DNA of 64,000 nucleotides from Macrosoma leucophasiata (GCA_036365455.1 JAWQUS010000002.1:7130001-7194000), one strand, 5' to 3'. Shown: positions 47,401 to 58,207, counted from the first letter of the stretch. The notes: a model not told the origin generated them from the letters alone. A program made the numbers and translations.

Positions 47401-47460
47401 AACATCTTACGTGACAACATTGAAATCTGTGTTTCATCAAGATGTGGATAGATACTAGTA

Positions 47461-47880
47461 GTGATGACCTCATCTACTGATAACCGGTGCGGCCCACGAG
47501 GTAGTCCTCTTTGCCCGGGCTTGATCTGCCCCCATTACGACGGGGGCGTGTTCCACCTTTCTTGGTTTAGACACCGGCTGTGGAGTGCCGACACAAGGTT
47601 GCAGCGACGCAACGTCTCATTAGCCTTAGCCAGGCATTGCGATCGCTACCTCAGGGAGAGATGCTACTCTGGGTCGGGGATTGAACCCGACCGCCAGTGG
47701 TGTAGGTGGGCGAAGTTACCCGAGCTTACCAATTGGTGGCGTATCCGAATACGTGGGACAGGGACAGAGACTTCATTAGCGTTTGTGTCATCGTCTCGAC
47801 GCGCTCTCGGCGAGGCGCTGGGAAGTAGTTCGCGTGGGAGGGCGAAGCCCGATAGGTACTACTTACAGTCAATGTTATCT
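47461..47880 (-). repeat. GC-rich block with a B-box-like tRNA motif
   Basis: GC content is high compared with its flanks. On the minus strand 'ggttcaatccccgaccc' resembles a Pol III B-box with a T-arm. It may be part of a LINE or SINE; no protein domain could be recognised on either strand. Confidence 0.4.
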
Positions 47881-47997
47881 GTATGCTTATTTGACACTTC
47901 ATGACATACAGACAGCAGCCATGACGCAACAGACATGACAGCTTTATAATATTAGTATAGATAGATACAATATCTAAGCCTAGTTTAGTCCATGTCC

Positions 47998-48046
47998 ATA
48001 ATGCGGTGGTACTTATGCACTCAAGCTTCTGCACTGGAAGTACTGA
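47998..48046 (-). repeat. S1 fragment
   Basis: 'aatgcggtggtacttatgc' to 'ctgcactggaagtac', the inverted S1 5' end. Confidence 0.55.
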
Positions 48047-48049
48047 ATA

Positions 48050-49010
48050 CTGAAAAAGAATATAAAAATTATATTAAAAGTCCTGATCTCACGCGAGCTA
48101 GCTCGCGGACTCAAACCCGTGTTGTCATGGTGATTTACGTAAACATGTTATTTCACATCTTAAATTTAAAACAATATAACATTTAATAGGTAAATAACCT
48201 ATCGAAGTTTCCAAAAATCCCGGAATATTTCGGTTATGAAAAATTTAACCGGTTCTCGATACCCGGTAGTGAGCGATAGAGTGTTTAACATATCGGTCTA
48301 CCGGTGTTATTTTTTTGACGCAACATTCGTACTCTTGGCATGGCGAATTATTGATAGTAACCTACCGATATAAAAATCCTTTCTTGACAGTCCGGTAAAC
48401 TACTGCCTTATTACTACCGACAGAAACGAGTATGTAACGAAGTAGATAATAAATCTATGATGTAGATAGTAAGTAGGTAAGTAAGAATATAATTATTAAA
48501 GGGAATAGAAACTTATATCAAAAGTGAAATTAATCTTTTCATTATTACCACAATTTTTGTCTACATAGATTTAATGCCGCACTTTTTATTGTCTTTAAAA
48601 ATATCAATGGATACACCAAATTTCCTTTGAATCCTCGCAAATAAGTACCTACTAGTTTAAGGCTGGATTGCATCATTTTACTTGAAGGCTTACTTTAACT
48701 TTAACACATTTCATCATTTAATATTGATAAAGTTAAATGACGAAAATCATTCATCATCAATTTAATAGTAATTGATCTAGATGCACTGATTAACGCTAAA
48801 GTTAACCTCAAAATTATTATCTGTCAGTAGATAAGGGAATCTGTCATCTTACTAGGGTTGACAGTAAACAATGACAAAAATACACTTGTACAACGCATTC
48901 TGCAGTACCTAAATGTTAAATTCAATGTAACTGTTATTGTTACATTTGACAATAACCGTAACATTAACAAGTATTATGGTGCAACCGAACCTTACTGTCT
49001 AAAAATAATC
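48050..49010. other. AT-rich non-coding stretch
   Basis: No gene supported. Confidence 0.4.
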
Positions 49011-49017
49011 ACTATAA

Positions 49018-49227
49018 GGGCTAGAGCACACCTTAGACAATACAAACTAACACTTCCCAAAACTTATGGAGGTGCGCACATTAGGAACTAGACATCCAAG
49101 ACAAAATTGTCTATAGACAGTTTTGTCTAAAGTCTGCCGCCTGTCGCAGACAGAACTATCTAAATACAGACTTATCTGTTGTGCGAGTCTATTTTTAGAT
49201 AGTTTTGTCTAAGGTGTGCATTGGCCC
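49018..49227. mobile_element. Harbinger-like MITE with TAA target duplication, upstream of the peptide gene
   Basis: 210 bp with ~23-bp terminal inverted repeats ('gggctagagcacaccttaga' against 'tctaaggtgtgcattggccc', few mismatches), flanked by TAA at 49015-49017 and 49228-49230. Interior hairpins around 'gacaaaattgtctatagaca'. It ends 143 bp before the ATG at 49371. Confidence 0.82.
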
Positions 49228-49370
49228 TAAGTTAGTTACTCATGTTAATTATAATAATATCCTGTTTGTTCACAATTTTTGCATGAACGTTGCGCTCGTA
49301 ATCACTTTAAACAGACCATTGGTACCCACCGCATTGTTAGTAGGGCATCTTAAAATTTTTTAAATAAAAA

Positions 49371-49832
49371 ATGTCTTCATCTCTAACGCTTCTGTTGTGT
49401 TTGTTAGTGTTAACAAGTGTAGTTTGTAAAGTAGCAACATTCAAGAGGCTCAGATCAAGCCGTCCAGTGTTGTCGACATCCAGAATAAATGGTGATGGTG
49501 CCATCGTATTTCCTTCCGACGACGATTCCTCACAAATTAATGCTGTTGATTTGGGCACCCGTTTCGGCAATAATCCTTCCAAGTGTGCCATTGGTTATAT
49601 TCGAGTTTTTTCAGGATGTAAAGAAGCAACATTCAAGGGACTCAGATCAAGCCATCCAGAGTTGACGACATCCAGAATAAATAATGATGGCACCATCGTA
49701 TTCGACGATTCCTCAAATATTGATGCTCTTGAAGAAACTGATTTGGGCTTTCGTTTCGGATTTTATTCTCCGAAGTGTGCCATTGGTTATACTAAAACTA
49801 ATTTTGGATGTATACCAAAACGACGTGGTTAG
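49371..49832 (+). CDS. Secreted SRP/ENF-like peptide precursor with two tandem units
   Basis: 153 residues in a single exon. Residues 1-19 form a classical signal peptide (hydrophobic 'LTLLLCLLVLTSVV'), so it is secreted. The mature part is two copies of one ~65-residue unit (about 20-84 and 85-153), each with 'ATFK.LRSS', 'TSRIN.DG.IVF', 'DLG.RFG' and 'KCAIGY'. Each unit ends in C-x10-C (C72-C83, C136-C147) preceded by Arg-Phe-Gly (R64/F65, R128/F129). This spacing, FG-x5-C-x2-GY...C, resembles the active peptides of lepidopteran stress-responsive and growth-blocking (ENF) peptide precursors. Processing after Arg would free two peptides, 65-~84 and 129-~153; this is inference. AATAAA at 49838-49843. 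A MITE lies just upstream. Assignment to the cytokine-like family is tentative. Confidence 0.8.
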   Translation: MSSSLTLLLCLLVLTSVVCKVATFKRLRSSRPVLSTSRINGDGAIVFPSDDDSSQINAVDLGTRFGNNPSKCAIGYIRVFSGCKEATFKGLRSSHPELTTSRINNDGTIVFDDSSNIDALEETDLGFRFGFYSPKCAIGYTKTNFGCIPKRRG

Positions 49833-49837
49833 CTACC

Positions 49838-49843
49838 AATAAA
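49838..49843 (+). terminator. Polyadenylation signal AATAAA
   Basis: Six bases after the stop codon of the secreted peptide gene, followed by T/GT-rich sequence. This implies a very short 3' UTR. Confidence 0.7.
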
Positions 49844-50084
49844 TTATTTGTAAGTTATAACTCTGTTTTTTTATTTCGAGTAGTTATAAAATATAGTGTT
49901 CGAAATTCAAGGCGTGATGATGTCATTGATATACAAGGCTTCAAGGGTTCCATAAAAATAGTTTTATTTATGTACTCAAATATGTAATCCTTTTTTAAGT
50001 TTGTAAGAATTTTGTAATATTTTTTTATATATAGATTAAGAATAATATTAAGATTTAAGGAAACAAATGAAAGGACTTGTTTAT

Positions 50085-50160
50085 GTAATAAAGGAAGCAA
50101 ACAAGCATGCAGTTCACATTGATGATAAGTGATGAATGCAGCCTATAGACACCCACATAA
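50085..50160 (-). repeat. S1 fragment
   Basis: 'gcaaacaagcatgcagttca' to 'gcagcctatagacacccaca'. Confidence 0.75.
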
Positions 50161-50167
50161 AGACAAA

Positions 50168-50289
50168 ATGCTTTCGTTTAGGACATTATTATGTCCGTTT
50201 CGTACCGCCTATTAAAACATTTTGCTCTTGCGAACGACGAATCTTCCACGAAAAGATGTTGTCATAATCGAAAGCTAAACGAAAGCATT
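50168..50289. repeat. Short element with 15-bp inverted ends
   Basis: 'aatgctttcgtttag' and 'ctaaacgaaagcatt' are exact complements about 90 bp apart. It sits between an S1 fragment and the Helitron helicase remnant. Could be a MITE; no clear target duplication. Confidence 0.6.
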
Positions 50290-50965
50290 TGAGTTAGGCG
50301 GTCGGCCCCCAGGACTGACAATGCATCAAAGCATGCCTTGCCCTCTGACCTCTGCAAGTATGCCAGTGGTAACAAATGTTTTTCCTGGTCCGCCAGACCA
50401 CCTGTTCCATCCAAGAAAAACATTTTACCCTGGTTTTGCCCAACGCTTTCAAGGACGGTATCATACATTTGTTTTTGCTCTGAAGAGAACAAAGCGATAT
50501 GGTAATTTCGCCCGGATCCTAATTTATCTAAGCGTTACTCCCGATTTCTACAGTCTTGATGCGGTGATGATTGGGGAGCTGGTAACCCATATTCGATCAG
50601 TGGATTGCCGCCGATAGAAATGACCACATCTTGAAGTGAACTAAGACAGGTGTTCAGCATGCGTTCATCAGTTACTTCGACTTCGTCTCCAGTAGCACGT
50701 GTCTCAAAGCTCGTAGAAAATCTTCTCCGTCACTGACGCTTGCTTCCGCGAGGGTGTCATCCCACCGGTTTTGATCACCGTCGAGAAGGTGACGTGTTAT
50801 ACTCCAGGCCATCAAATATCCTCAGAAAAGCGAAAGACGTTGGGCCTCGAACCGTGTGAAGTAACAACCGCAGGAAATAGCATTCGCCATTATTTGGTAA
50901 AAACCCTATCCAACGCGGTGTCCTTGAAAATTCCCAGATATTCATGCAAAATTTGAAATAAATCC
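50262..50965 (-). pseudogene. Helitron helicase (Pif1-like) remnant
   Basis: Translating the minus strand in pieces gives 'LRLLLHTVRGPTSFAFLRIF', then 'DGDQNRWDDTLAEAS', 'LSSLQDVVISIGGNPLIEYG' and 'EQKQMYDTVLESVGQNQGKM' followed by 'FFLDGTGG'. This is the order found upstream of and into the Walker A region of Helitron Rep/Hel proteins. The Walker A reading GGPGKT appears only after a change of frame at about 50395, and stops separate other blocks. It is a decayed fragment with neither the Rep domain nor the later helicase motifs. Confidence 0.8.
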
Positions 50966-51270
50966 ATTAAGTAAATACTTTTTGAGTTTAGCCCGGACAT
51001 ACATACAGACAAACAATAACCGTCAAACAAACACTATATTTAGCTTCGATATCGATAGTAGACCAATAACGCCCCAAGAATTCTTTAAAACAAAAAAATC
51101 TATGTACTGCTTTGACTTTCCTACGATTTTAAAGATTCACAGCTCTTCCCCCGTAGGTGATAGCGTGATAATAGGTATGTAGCCTATATGTTGACCGGAC
51201 CTGTTATTAATATTCATGCAAAATTTGAAGTAAATCCATTAAGTAGGTACTTTTTTAGTTTTTACATAAT
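50930..51270 (+). repeat. Two copies of a LINE-tail-like block
   Basis: 'attcatgcaaaatttgaa(g/a)t' + 'aaatccattaagta' occurs at 50938-50972 and 51213-51248 in the same orientation. Confidence 0.65.
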
Positions 51271-51288
51271 ATGCACTTAGTTTGTATG

Positions 51289-51382
51289 TACGTATCTTCA
51301 CGCCAGGTCCCTAACGGGGTAGGCAGAGAGTGTAGAGCGCCAGATATCCCGGTCCTGACAAACCTCTCGTGCCTCATCTACA
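51289..51382 (-). repeat. LINE 3' end (family of 38100-38860)
   Basis: 'cgtatcttcacgccaggtcc' to 'aacctctcgtgcctcatcta', reverse of the LINE tail. It abuts a hairpin-repeat fragment at 51383-51460. Confidence 0.78.
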
Positions 51383-51460
51383 TGTGCATTTAGTAAAAAG
51401 CGGTTATTTTAATATTACAAACAGACACTCCAATTTTATTTATTTGTATAGATGTATAAA
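51383..51460 (+). repeat. Hairpin-ended repeat, 3' fragment
   Basis: 'tgcatttagtaaaaagcggt' to 'attttatttatttgtatag', as at the end of 23745-24095. Confidence 0.7.
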
Positions 51461-51699
51461 TAGTCCGACACACACTTGCCCGATTTTTAAACAAATTCAA
51501 AATACGGAGGCGGTTCTCCGCAAATACTATTGCATTTTTTTTAATTTGTTACCTAGCTCAGCGCTTTCGACTACGTGAACCGATCTTTTTGAAGGCTGGT
51601 GCTTCCCATGTGGTCCCGTCCCACTAAATTGGTCTTCGAAGAAGGCATCATGGTGAAATCGAAGGAAACCCTCGAAAAGCTCACCATCAGAGAATTGAC

Positions 51700-51835
51700 C
51701 CCTTTTAAAACTGTCACAGAGGCATAGGCACTAAGGTCTCAGGGGTGGCAACGTTCCCCGGTTTTATTATGTCTTTATAGGCTACAGTAGGTACCTATTA
51801 CTTAACATCAATGTAAACTATATGTACCCAATTAT
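51700..51835 (+). repeat. S1 fragment
   Basis: 'ctgtcacagaggcatagg', 'tctcaggggtggcaacg', then 'aacatcaatgtaaactatat'. Confidence 0.65.
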
Positions 51836-52552
51836 ATCAGTAAATATACATAATAATATATGTATTATAATACTTTTGTGAGCTAAACGGACCCCGTAGT
51901 AATTGGTCGTTTTCGCTCCGAAGAAACCGAGTTCATGTGACCAAAAAAATATGGAGCTTTTAAAATAACGAGAGGTGTAAGCATTCATTCCTTCTTTCTT
52001 TCTTTTGATTAATGGCAACTACGTAAGCATTCATTGAAATCAAGAAGCTTGTAGGTAAAAATGGAGACCACACAAGCCATACCTATTTGAAGTAAACCTA
52101 AATATAGCTATCTCTCTCTCTGGGGGCAGGCCGTCTCTTTCTATGTAGGGTGACCATAAAGTTACAATTTTCCTGGGACATGACTGTGATTTTTATTTAA
52201 GATGACAAAATGTTTTAATTTTTCTTTTCGTTTGGCAAAGAGACAGCTATAGACTATAACGCTATTGATCAAGTAATATTATAATTACATACAACTGCTC
52301 ATTTCATAAATCTCTAACAGTGAATGAATATATTTATGCAGGATGACGATCGCGATGATGAGATGATTCCTTAAGGAAGTTGATGGGATGTCCAGTGAAC
52401 TAATGGGGAGTAGGATCTTCTTATGAAGTCTCGGAGGAGCACGTAAAAACACTTTACATTGCATTAAATCACTTTCCTACACCCGTGCACGCTATCGATT
52501 GCTTTATGATAAAAATCCCACAATTTTGACACATAAAACATAACTACACATA

Positions 52553-52700
52553 CATATTTTTTTTATGTAACGAAGGTGACAAACACGCAGCACGGATGTT
52601 TAGTGACGACTGTAGCCTAAAGACACCTACACAAAAACCAGTGGTAAATGTGCAGATGCATTGCCACCCCTAAGGCTTAAGATGATCTGTCTCTGTGGTA
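52553..52700 (-). repeat. S1 repeat, diverged
   Basis: 'ttatgtaacgaaggtgacaa' to 'ttaagatgatctgtctctgt', reverse S1. Confidence 0.7.
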
Positions 52701-52790
52701 GTTAAGGATTTCGAAGATCTCAGTTGATACGAACATCCCCATTATAACAGTCTATTAAAACCTTCTTCTTTCTGGTAAGATGGCATTACT

Positions 52791-52948
52791 AGGGCCTGGT
52801 TCCAATAACTTACCAACGTCCGTACTATTCCGTACGTATATTTAGAAACGGTTGATTGTGAGAGTTAATGTATGGATGAAATGTCAAATTATAACGGATA
52901 GTAAGCTATGTAAGCCTACCTACGTAGTAATTTATTGAAACCGAGCAT
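52791..52948. repeat. Possible MITE
   Basis: Ends 'cctggttccaataacttac' and 'gtaatttattgaaaccgag' pair imperfectly over ~18 bp. No target duplication seen, so this is tentative. Confidence 0.4.
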
Positions 52949-53089
52949 AGGAAAAGAATGAAAATCTTGTCGATAATGAAGCATTTATCAATGAATCCCA
53001 AACTTTAAGACAAAATGTAAAGTAAAAATTATGAATTTAAGAGTGTTTAACAAAGTTTATTATATATAGATATATAGATATATTTTCAC

Positions 53090-53383
53090 TGGTGGTAGAG
53101 CTCCAGTGACGGAGCTCGCGGGCGTAGGCACCACCGCATTACCTGATTTACTTGCCGCTAAATGGTAGTGTTCAGCACTATCGTGTTCCGGTCAGGTGGT
53201 AATGTACGGCCCTGTAATTTCCGGCACAGAGGCATAACACCTTAGGCCTCAGGAGTGGTAACGCATTTGCATTTTGACCTTGGTCTTTGTGTGGGTGTCT
53301 ATAGGCTGCAGTCATCACTTAACATCAATGTGAACTGCATGCTTGTTTGCCACTTCCATTACATAAAAAAAAAAAAAAAACTT
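53090..53383 (+). mobile_element. S1 SINE-like element, best full-length copy
   Basis: Begins 'ggtggtagagctccagtgac' and ends 'tgcttgtttgccacttccat' + 'tacat' + 17 A. It gives the family layout: 'gcaccaccgcattacct', 'gtagtgttcagcactatcgt', 'aatgtacggccctgtaattt', 'ccttaggcctcaggagtgg', 'ggtctttgtgtgggtgtcta', 'taggctgcagtcatcactta'. The A-tail and lack of inverted ends point to a retroposed SINE. No A/B box is obvious in the first 80 nt. About two dozen copies or fragments are listed in this window. Confidence 0.85.
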
Positions 53384-53629
53384 CGTGCTACAACAGAGCC
53401 TAGCCGTTGGCGGGAGGTCGGATCAAGGCTCACTTACCATTTGATCGTTCTCGTGATAAGTTCTCCTCCAAGCTAGGAACTGTTTCTGTCGTTTCGGTCT
53501 GATATTGTGTTGTGGTTGTGTACAGTGACTTGCGAGTGTAATTAATTGTGTAATTCGTTGTTTCGTTGCTCGACTACCCACTTTATACGCCCACTATGTC
53601 GGACGATGAAACTAATAATACGTCCGTGC

Positions 53630-53667
<38 letters not shown>
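53384..53667 (+). other. Possible truncated 5' end of a transcribed unit, cut by a (TA)n tract
   Basis: Between the S1 A-tail and an (at)n tract (53632-53667) there is coding-like sequence. It has an initiator-like 'acagtgacttgcgagtgt' at 53521, and an ATG at 53596 opens 'MSDDETNNTSVPI' before the microsatellite. It resembles a 5' UTR plus start of a LINE ORF1 or of a host exon; nothing follows it. Confidence 0.35.
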
Positions 53668-53670
<3 letters not shown>

Positions 53671-53689
53671 GAATTGTGGTAAATCGCAT

Positions 53690-53736
53690 TTTTTTAATGT
53701 AATGGAAGTGGCAAACAAGCTTGCAGTTCACATTGT
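53690..53736 (-). repeat. S1 tip fragment
   Basis: 'taatggaagtggcaaacaag' + 'cttgcagttcacattg'. Confidence 0.65.
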
Positions 53737-53739
53737 ATG

Positions 53740-55050
53740 TGGGAAAACACAAAATGAGTATGTGGGATTACGTTGAATGAAAATCAAGAATTTCATGAGA
53801 AATGCGCTTTATTTTGAATTGATAATCAAGAGTTATATGCTTCAACGTGTATTTTGTTCAATAGACATAAATTATTTACTACTATCTGTTTACTTACGAA
53901 TTAAAAGTGATGTCGTTTAGAGGCCTCGTTTCTGTACGGTTTATACAGGCTAAAATACGCAACCTCCTATTTTACTGCACACCTTATACACTAATCACTT
54001 AACTAATTGAGTCTTTTTCTTATAAATACCCAAAAACTTATTAATAATCGCCGATATACGTCGAAAACAATAAATAAATGCTTATACGATAGGTTATCTA
54101 TTACAGTAATTGCGATGACAGATATTTGTTTGGCTAACTTCGTGAAGTTCGCCAAGCATAAACCGGCACGCCGTAAGGGACAAAAGATACGATGCTCTAT
54201 TTCAACTTTCTTATGTTCTTTGTATATGACTGTCTCACTTCCACAAAGCATATGGCGAACATGGCTACGTCTATAGGTACTTAGTCTAAGGCCATATTAG
54301 ACCGATCTGGTTTTGACATTACTGATAAGCAGATTCAATGTTGCCGTGCTATGTATTTTCGTACAGTCCATATAAGTCGGTGTATAATTTCAACCGATAC
54401 ACTAACTCAAAATAGTCAATGTGAGATATATCATTAATAATTCTTAAAACACTTAATTGAATACATTTAATAAGTTGTAAATAAATTATGCAGTAATGTT
54501 TATCATGTAATTCTGTAACTGTGATGTTTCTTTCACAAAGTTTCGTAGGAGATATAAATAAAAAGATAGCAATACCACAGATAACACTAAAAAGAGAGGT
54601 CGGCCCCCCAAGAGGTGGATAGAGATATGTAGGTATTTGACTGAAACTTTTGTTTGGAGTTTGGACTCCATTTTTACCTTCAAGCTTCTTGATTGAAATG
54701 CACTGTTCTTCTTCTTCTTCTTTATTATAATTAATGGCTACTACCCAAGACTAAGGGTAATTCTGCCAAAATCCAGTAATTGGAGACACACAATTAAACA
54801 CAAACGAAAAAGAAATAAATGAATGAAATTGATCGGTGGACTAGAAGATTGTCTGGTGAATGAAGTTATATCCTCTGATGATACCTACAACAAAAACAAA
54901 CACAATCACTATAGTTAGATGATAGTATAGACGAAGTAAAGAGTTATTAATATTCTACACAAAAAAAAATAGTTTAAATTCTAATATTATTTACACGTAT
55001 ACATTTAGCTAATCTATATACAAAAGGTGAAGTTACTAAATTAAGCAAAG
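53740..55050. other. AT-rich non-coding stretch
   Basis: No gene supported. Open frames on both strands at 54003-54276 overlap each other and have no domain. Confidence 0.4.
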
Positions 55051-55053
55051 ATT

Positions 55054-55335
55054 TCATATTAGTAGGACGGGGGATGCTACGGGGATGAAGGGAGTACAAG
55101 GAAAATTTATAGAACAATTAAAAAATATATGGTCTACGGAACCTTCATCTAAACCGCATTCGCAGAGAGAACTGTCCCTAATCCTAATATTTCGCATAAA
55201 AACCGGAGAACACACATGACCCAAACGTAAACGGCATAGCACCGAGCAAGATCTCTTATCTAGTGAGCGGAATTTAAAAAAACACGGTCGGCTAACAATA
55301 TTGGGAAATGCACTGTTGTCTTTAGTTGTCATCAC
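55054..55335 (-). pseudogene. Non-LTR retrotransposon C-terminal fragment (RNase H-tail type)
   Basis: The minus frame includes 'SVLCRLRLGHVCSPVFMRNI', 'RIRDSSLCECGLDEG' and 'VDHIFFNC'. This is the C-x-C...H...C region near the end of ORF2 in Jockey/I-group LINEs. 93 residues; lacks RT and is isolated. Confidence 0.78.
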
Positions 55336-55339
55336 TTGT

Positions 55340-56518
55340 CAATGTCATTGTCAAAAACGTCAAAATCGAGCAAAATTGAAAGGAGATCAGCCAAAATGGT
55401 ACATAGATTGTACATGAACAAATACTTTACATAAAATTTGTGCGCATAGAGCTGTAAATTTTTCAGTATAATTTTATACTGAAAACCACCGGAAAAGTAT
55501 TTAAAACAGTTTTTGAAAAAATCTGTACTTTTGATATTTATGATGGCGTAGAAAGGAACGTAACGAAATGTAATGGCTTAGGATATAATAATTGTATCAG
55601 AAAGAATCGATTAATCATATTTAAAAAAATCGGTTACATAATAAATAGAAAAATAAGTGAAAGTACACGTTAGATTTCATTTTAATTTGCCAACAACCAG
55701 ATGAGGATTTACTGAAATACATTCATTTAGGTTTTAAAATCAACACAAAAGACTAAATGGCCCGATCAATGGATCGATATTCTTAAACATCGATATTTTG
55801 TGACAGCCGCCTATGACACCATGAATAAGTCCATGGTTGACACATCCTTTTTTGATGCTTTGATATGTCACCTCATGTCTGTCACGTCATTGATGATTGA
55901 CGTCACGTCATTCACTTGGCGTTCTGTGACTTCTCTTCTCTGTGATTTGACTACTGGCTTGTTTATGTGCTTGTTGAAACGAATTTCGAGTGCTTTTGCG
56001 ATTTGGAATACGTAGGTAGTGCTAGAGTTTTCTGTTCAAGTCAGTTAATCGTGTTCGTTAGTTTTTCTGTAAACAATTTATTATAATCAGCAAAAGCAGA
56101 CTGGAGTTTGCCAAAAAAAAGTGCTCGGTGTTTAGTGAAAAGCACTCATAGGTAGGTATATGTGGATACAAGCGTGATTATTTAGTGTACAAATCACTTT
56201 CATAGCGTTAATAGCAATCTGCAGTCTGCTTTTTTTCGGTACGGACTAAATTGACATAAGCTGTGTGGCTAGGTTTTTGGGAATCATTAATAGTGATGTG
56301 CCACTACCGCAACTTTACGTAATTTACAATCTAGTATCGTTTTTCAGTAATAATTTTTATTTTATTTTATTCAAGAAAACAAACAGCCTTATTTGCTTAC
56401 AAACAGTCTTAATAAAATTACATCAGACCATTTATAAGTTTCCGTATTTAGACATCTAAGGAATTGCATATTGTTTCATAACAGTAACAAAAACAGAAAA
56501 CAAAAAAACAATATCAAC
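55340..56518. other. AT-rich non-coding stretch
   Basis: No gene supported. A short CA/GT-containing open frame at 55800-56015 lacks domain or splice support. Confidence 0.4.
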
Positions 56519-56530
56519 AACAACAAATCA

Positions 56531-56692
56531 TTGTTTTATATTATTTCGCATTAACACATGCTTGTGAAATATATTTTTAAAGAAAAATGGAAAGAAAAAT
56601 TTGACTTCAGAGCGGCTGGACTAGATTCCCAGTGGCCGCGAGTTCGAGTCTCGCCTGAAGTCAAATTTTTCTTTCCATTTTTCTTTAAAAAA
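56531..56692 (+). mobile_element. S3 foldback element with tRNA-like core (copy B)
   Basis: 162 bp, flanked by an exact 12-bp duplication aacaacaaatca (56519-56530 and 56693-56704). Its first 44 nt match the element at 38255. Then come perfect 36-bp inverted arms (56575-56610 and 56655-56690) that extend into the tRNA-like acceptor pairing 'gacttcag'/'ctgaagtc'. Between them are a T-arm 'gcgag-ttcgagt-ctcgc' with B-box-like sequence and an anticodon-arm-like part; no D-arm. The RNA would fold as one long stem capped by a D-armless tRNA-like structure. Confidence 0.85.
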
Positions 56693-56709
56693 AACAACAA
56701 ATCAATAAT

Positions 56710-57500
56710 AAAAGGAAATTTATTGCAACTTAGTACGTTTACTGATCCTAGCCTTTTAATTTACATGATATCTTGTTAACATTTTAAACTGCGCTAGTAA
56801 AGAAAAAATGCTAAATACGACTGCTACTATTGCATGTCAAACCAGTGCCTACAGAGAACCCTCTAACATTTTGAGGTTTATATAAAAATTAGGTAATTAC
56901 AAAAATGTGTCTTTAAAATTTTAGAATGTGGCGACACCCGCAATGTACCTATAGGCATGCCTATATAATGTACATACCTGTATGATTAATGTATAGAATT
57001 TATAAAAACATAAATGCAACACTCTTATTTTTTAAGTGTCTAAAAATCTTAATATTGACATGCAAGTTAATAATCAGAATCAGGTAATGACTCCGTACGT
57101 GAATGTGCCGAATCGTCAGAGTCATCACCTACTTCAATAATAAATCAGTCGGTAATGTCGTCGACAATATGGCCTAGAGTACACATATTTTTCTCAACTT
57201 CAATTATTAGGTACATGTTTAATATAATTTTCCAGTGCTGGGGAGTCACTAGACGAAGTCACACATTCGTTTTTCTTCGGCATTTCGGCTGGAGATTCTG
57301 TTTACTTTTCGGTGTGTACATAATGAACGCGTACAAATACGCGTTCATTATCATGTTTTCACGTTCTTCAATCGAGACTGCCACTCCGGACCAAAATCCG
57401 GCTATACAAGACCTATGTCCGCTCGAGGCTGTCAGTGAAGGCCGCCCAGACATACACCTACACTGACACTCATACCACTGTCGACAGGCCCCAACCACCC
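56710..57500. other. Non-coding stretch with a 14-bp hairpin
   Basis: 'ataatgaacgcgta' and 'tacgcgttcattat' (57320-57333, 57338-57351) form a perfect hairpin with loop 'caaa'. No gene supported. Confidence 0.5.
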
Positions 57501-57960
57501 GCAGATTATTGGGAGGGTTCGAGCCCCGCCCACCGACCGGGTTCGACTCCCGGTCGAGGACTTGAGACGTCGCCCGGGACCGCGGCTGCGCCGTCAGGCT
57601 TAGGCCAAGGTGACGACGTGGTCGTGTGGCCCCTTACCATCGCCAACGTCAACATATACAACCTTTTGTAAGCGGCGCGCGGAGGAATAGCTGAGGGAGT
57701 GAAAAGAATGTACCCAAAAACAAAAAAAAAAAAAAAAAACAAAGTAATGGGTTAAAAAGCTAAAAAAAAATAAAAAGGAGAAAAAAACAAAACAAAAAAA
57801 AAAAAAAACTGTATGAAGCCTCCTTCAGCGAGTTCCTCTGCGTGCCAGCATCTCCAGTTAAGGACCACGCCCCCGACGTCTCGGGGGCAGATAGGCCCGG
57901 GGAAGGAGGACATTCCTCGACCCCCGAACCACCCCCCCCCCTTTTGTTGCGCTTCACGCG
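57500..57960. repeat. GC-rich retroposon-like blocks with A-runs
   Basis: 57505-57700 is GC-rich with a B-box-like 'gggttcgactcccgg' and ends in A-rich runs (57715-57810). 57820-57960 is a second GC-rich block, 'gacgtctcgggggcagatag'. Class unresolved. Confidence 0.45.
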
Positions 57961-58207
57961 CGGAGGGAGGGATGATGAATAAACAGTCAGTATCATGTTT
58001 TTTGCCCGTGAAATCGCATTTCGGAGTTCGAAGGACAAATGGAGTGTATTCAAAATGGCGCCGTATTTTCGCTTTTATGGAATTGATAGCTACAGTACAT
58101 CGACCTATTTCTTGTGTAGTTCCTGTTAGCAACTTGTTATTGCGTATTCTTCAACAACAAATAAATAATTGTCGTGTTTACTTAGTTCAATACGTAATTT
58201 AATATCT

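Noticed and set aside
57752..58132. Open frames on both strands rich in Phe or Lys runs
   Set aside because: Driven by A/T homopolymer runs and GC-rich repeat sequence; no domain.
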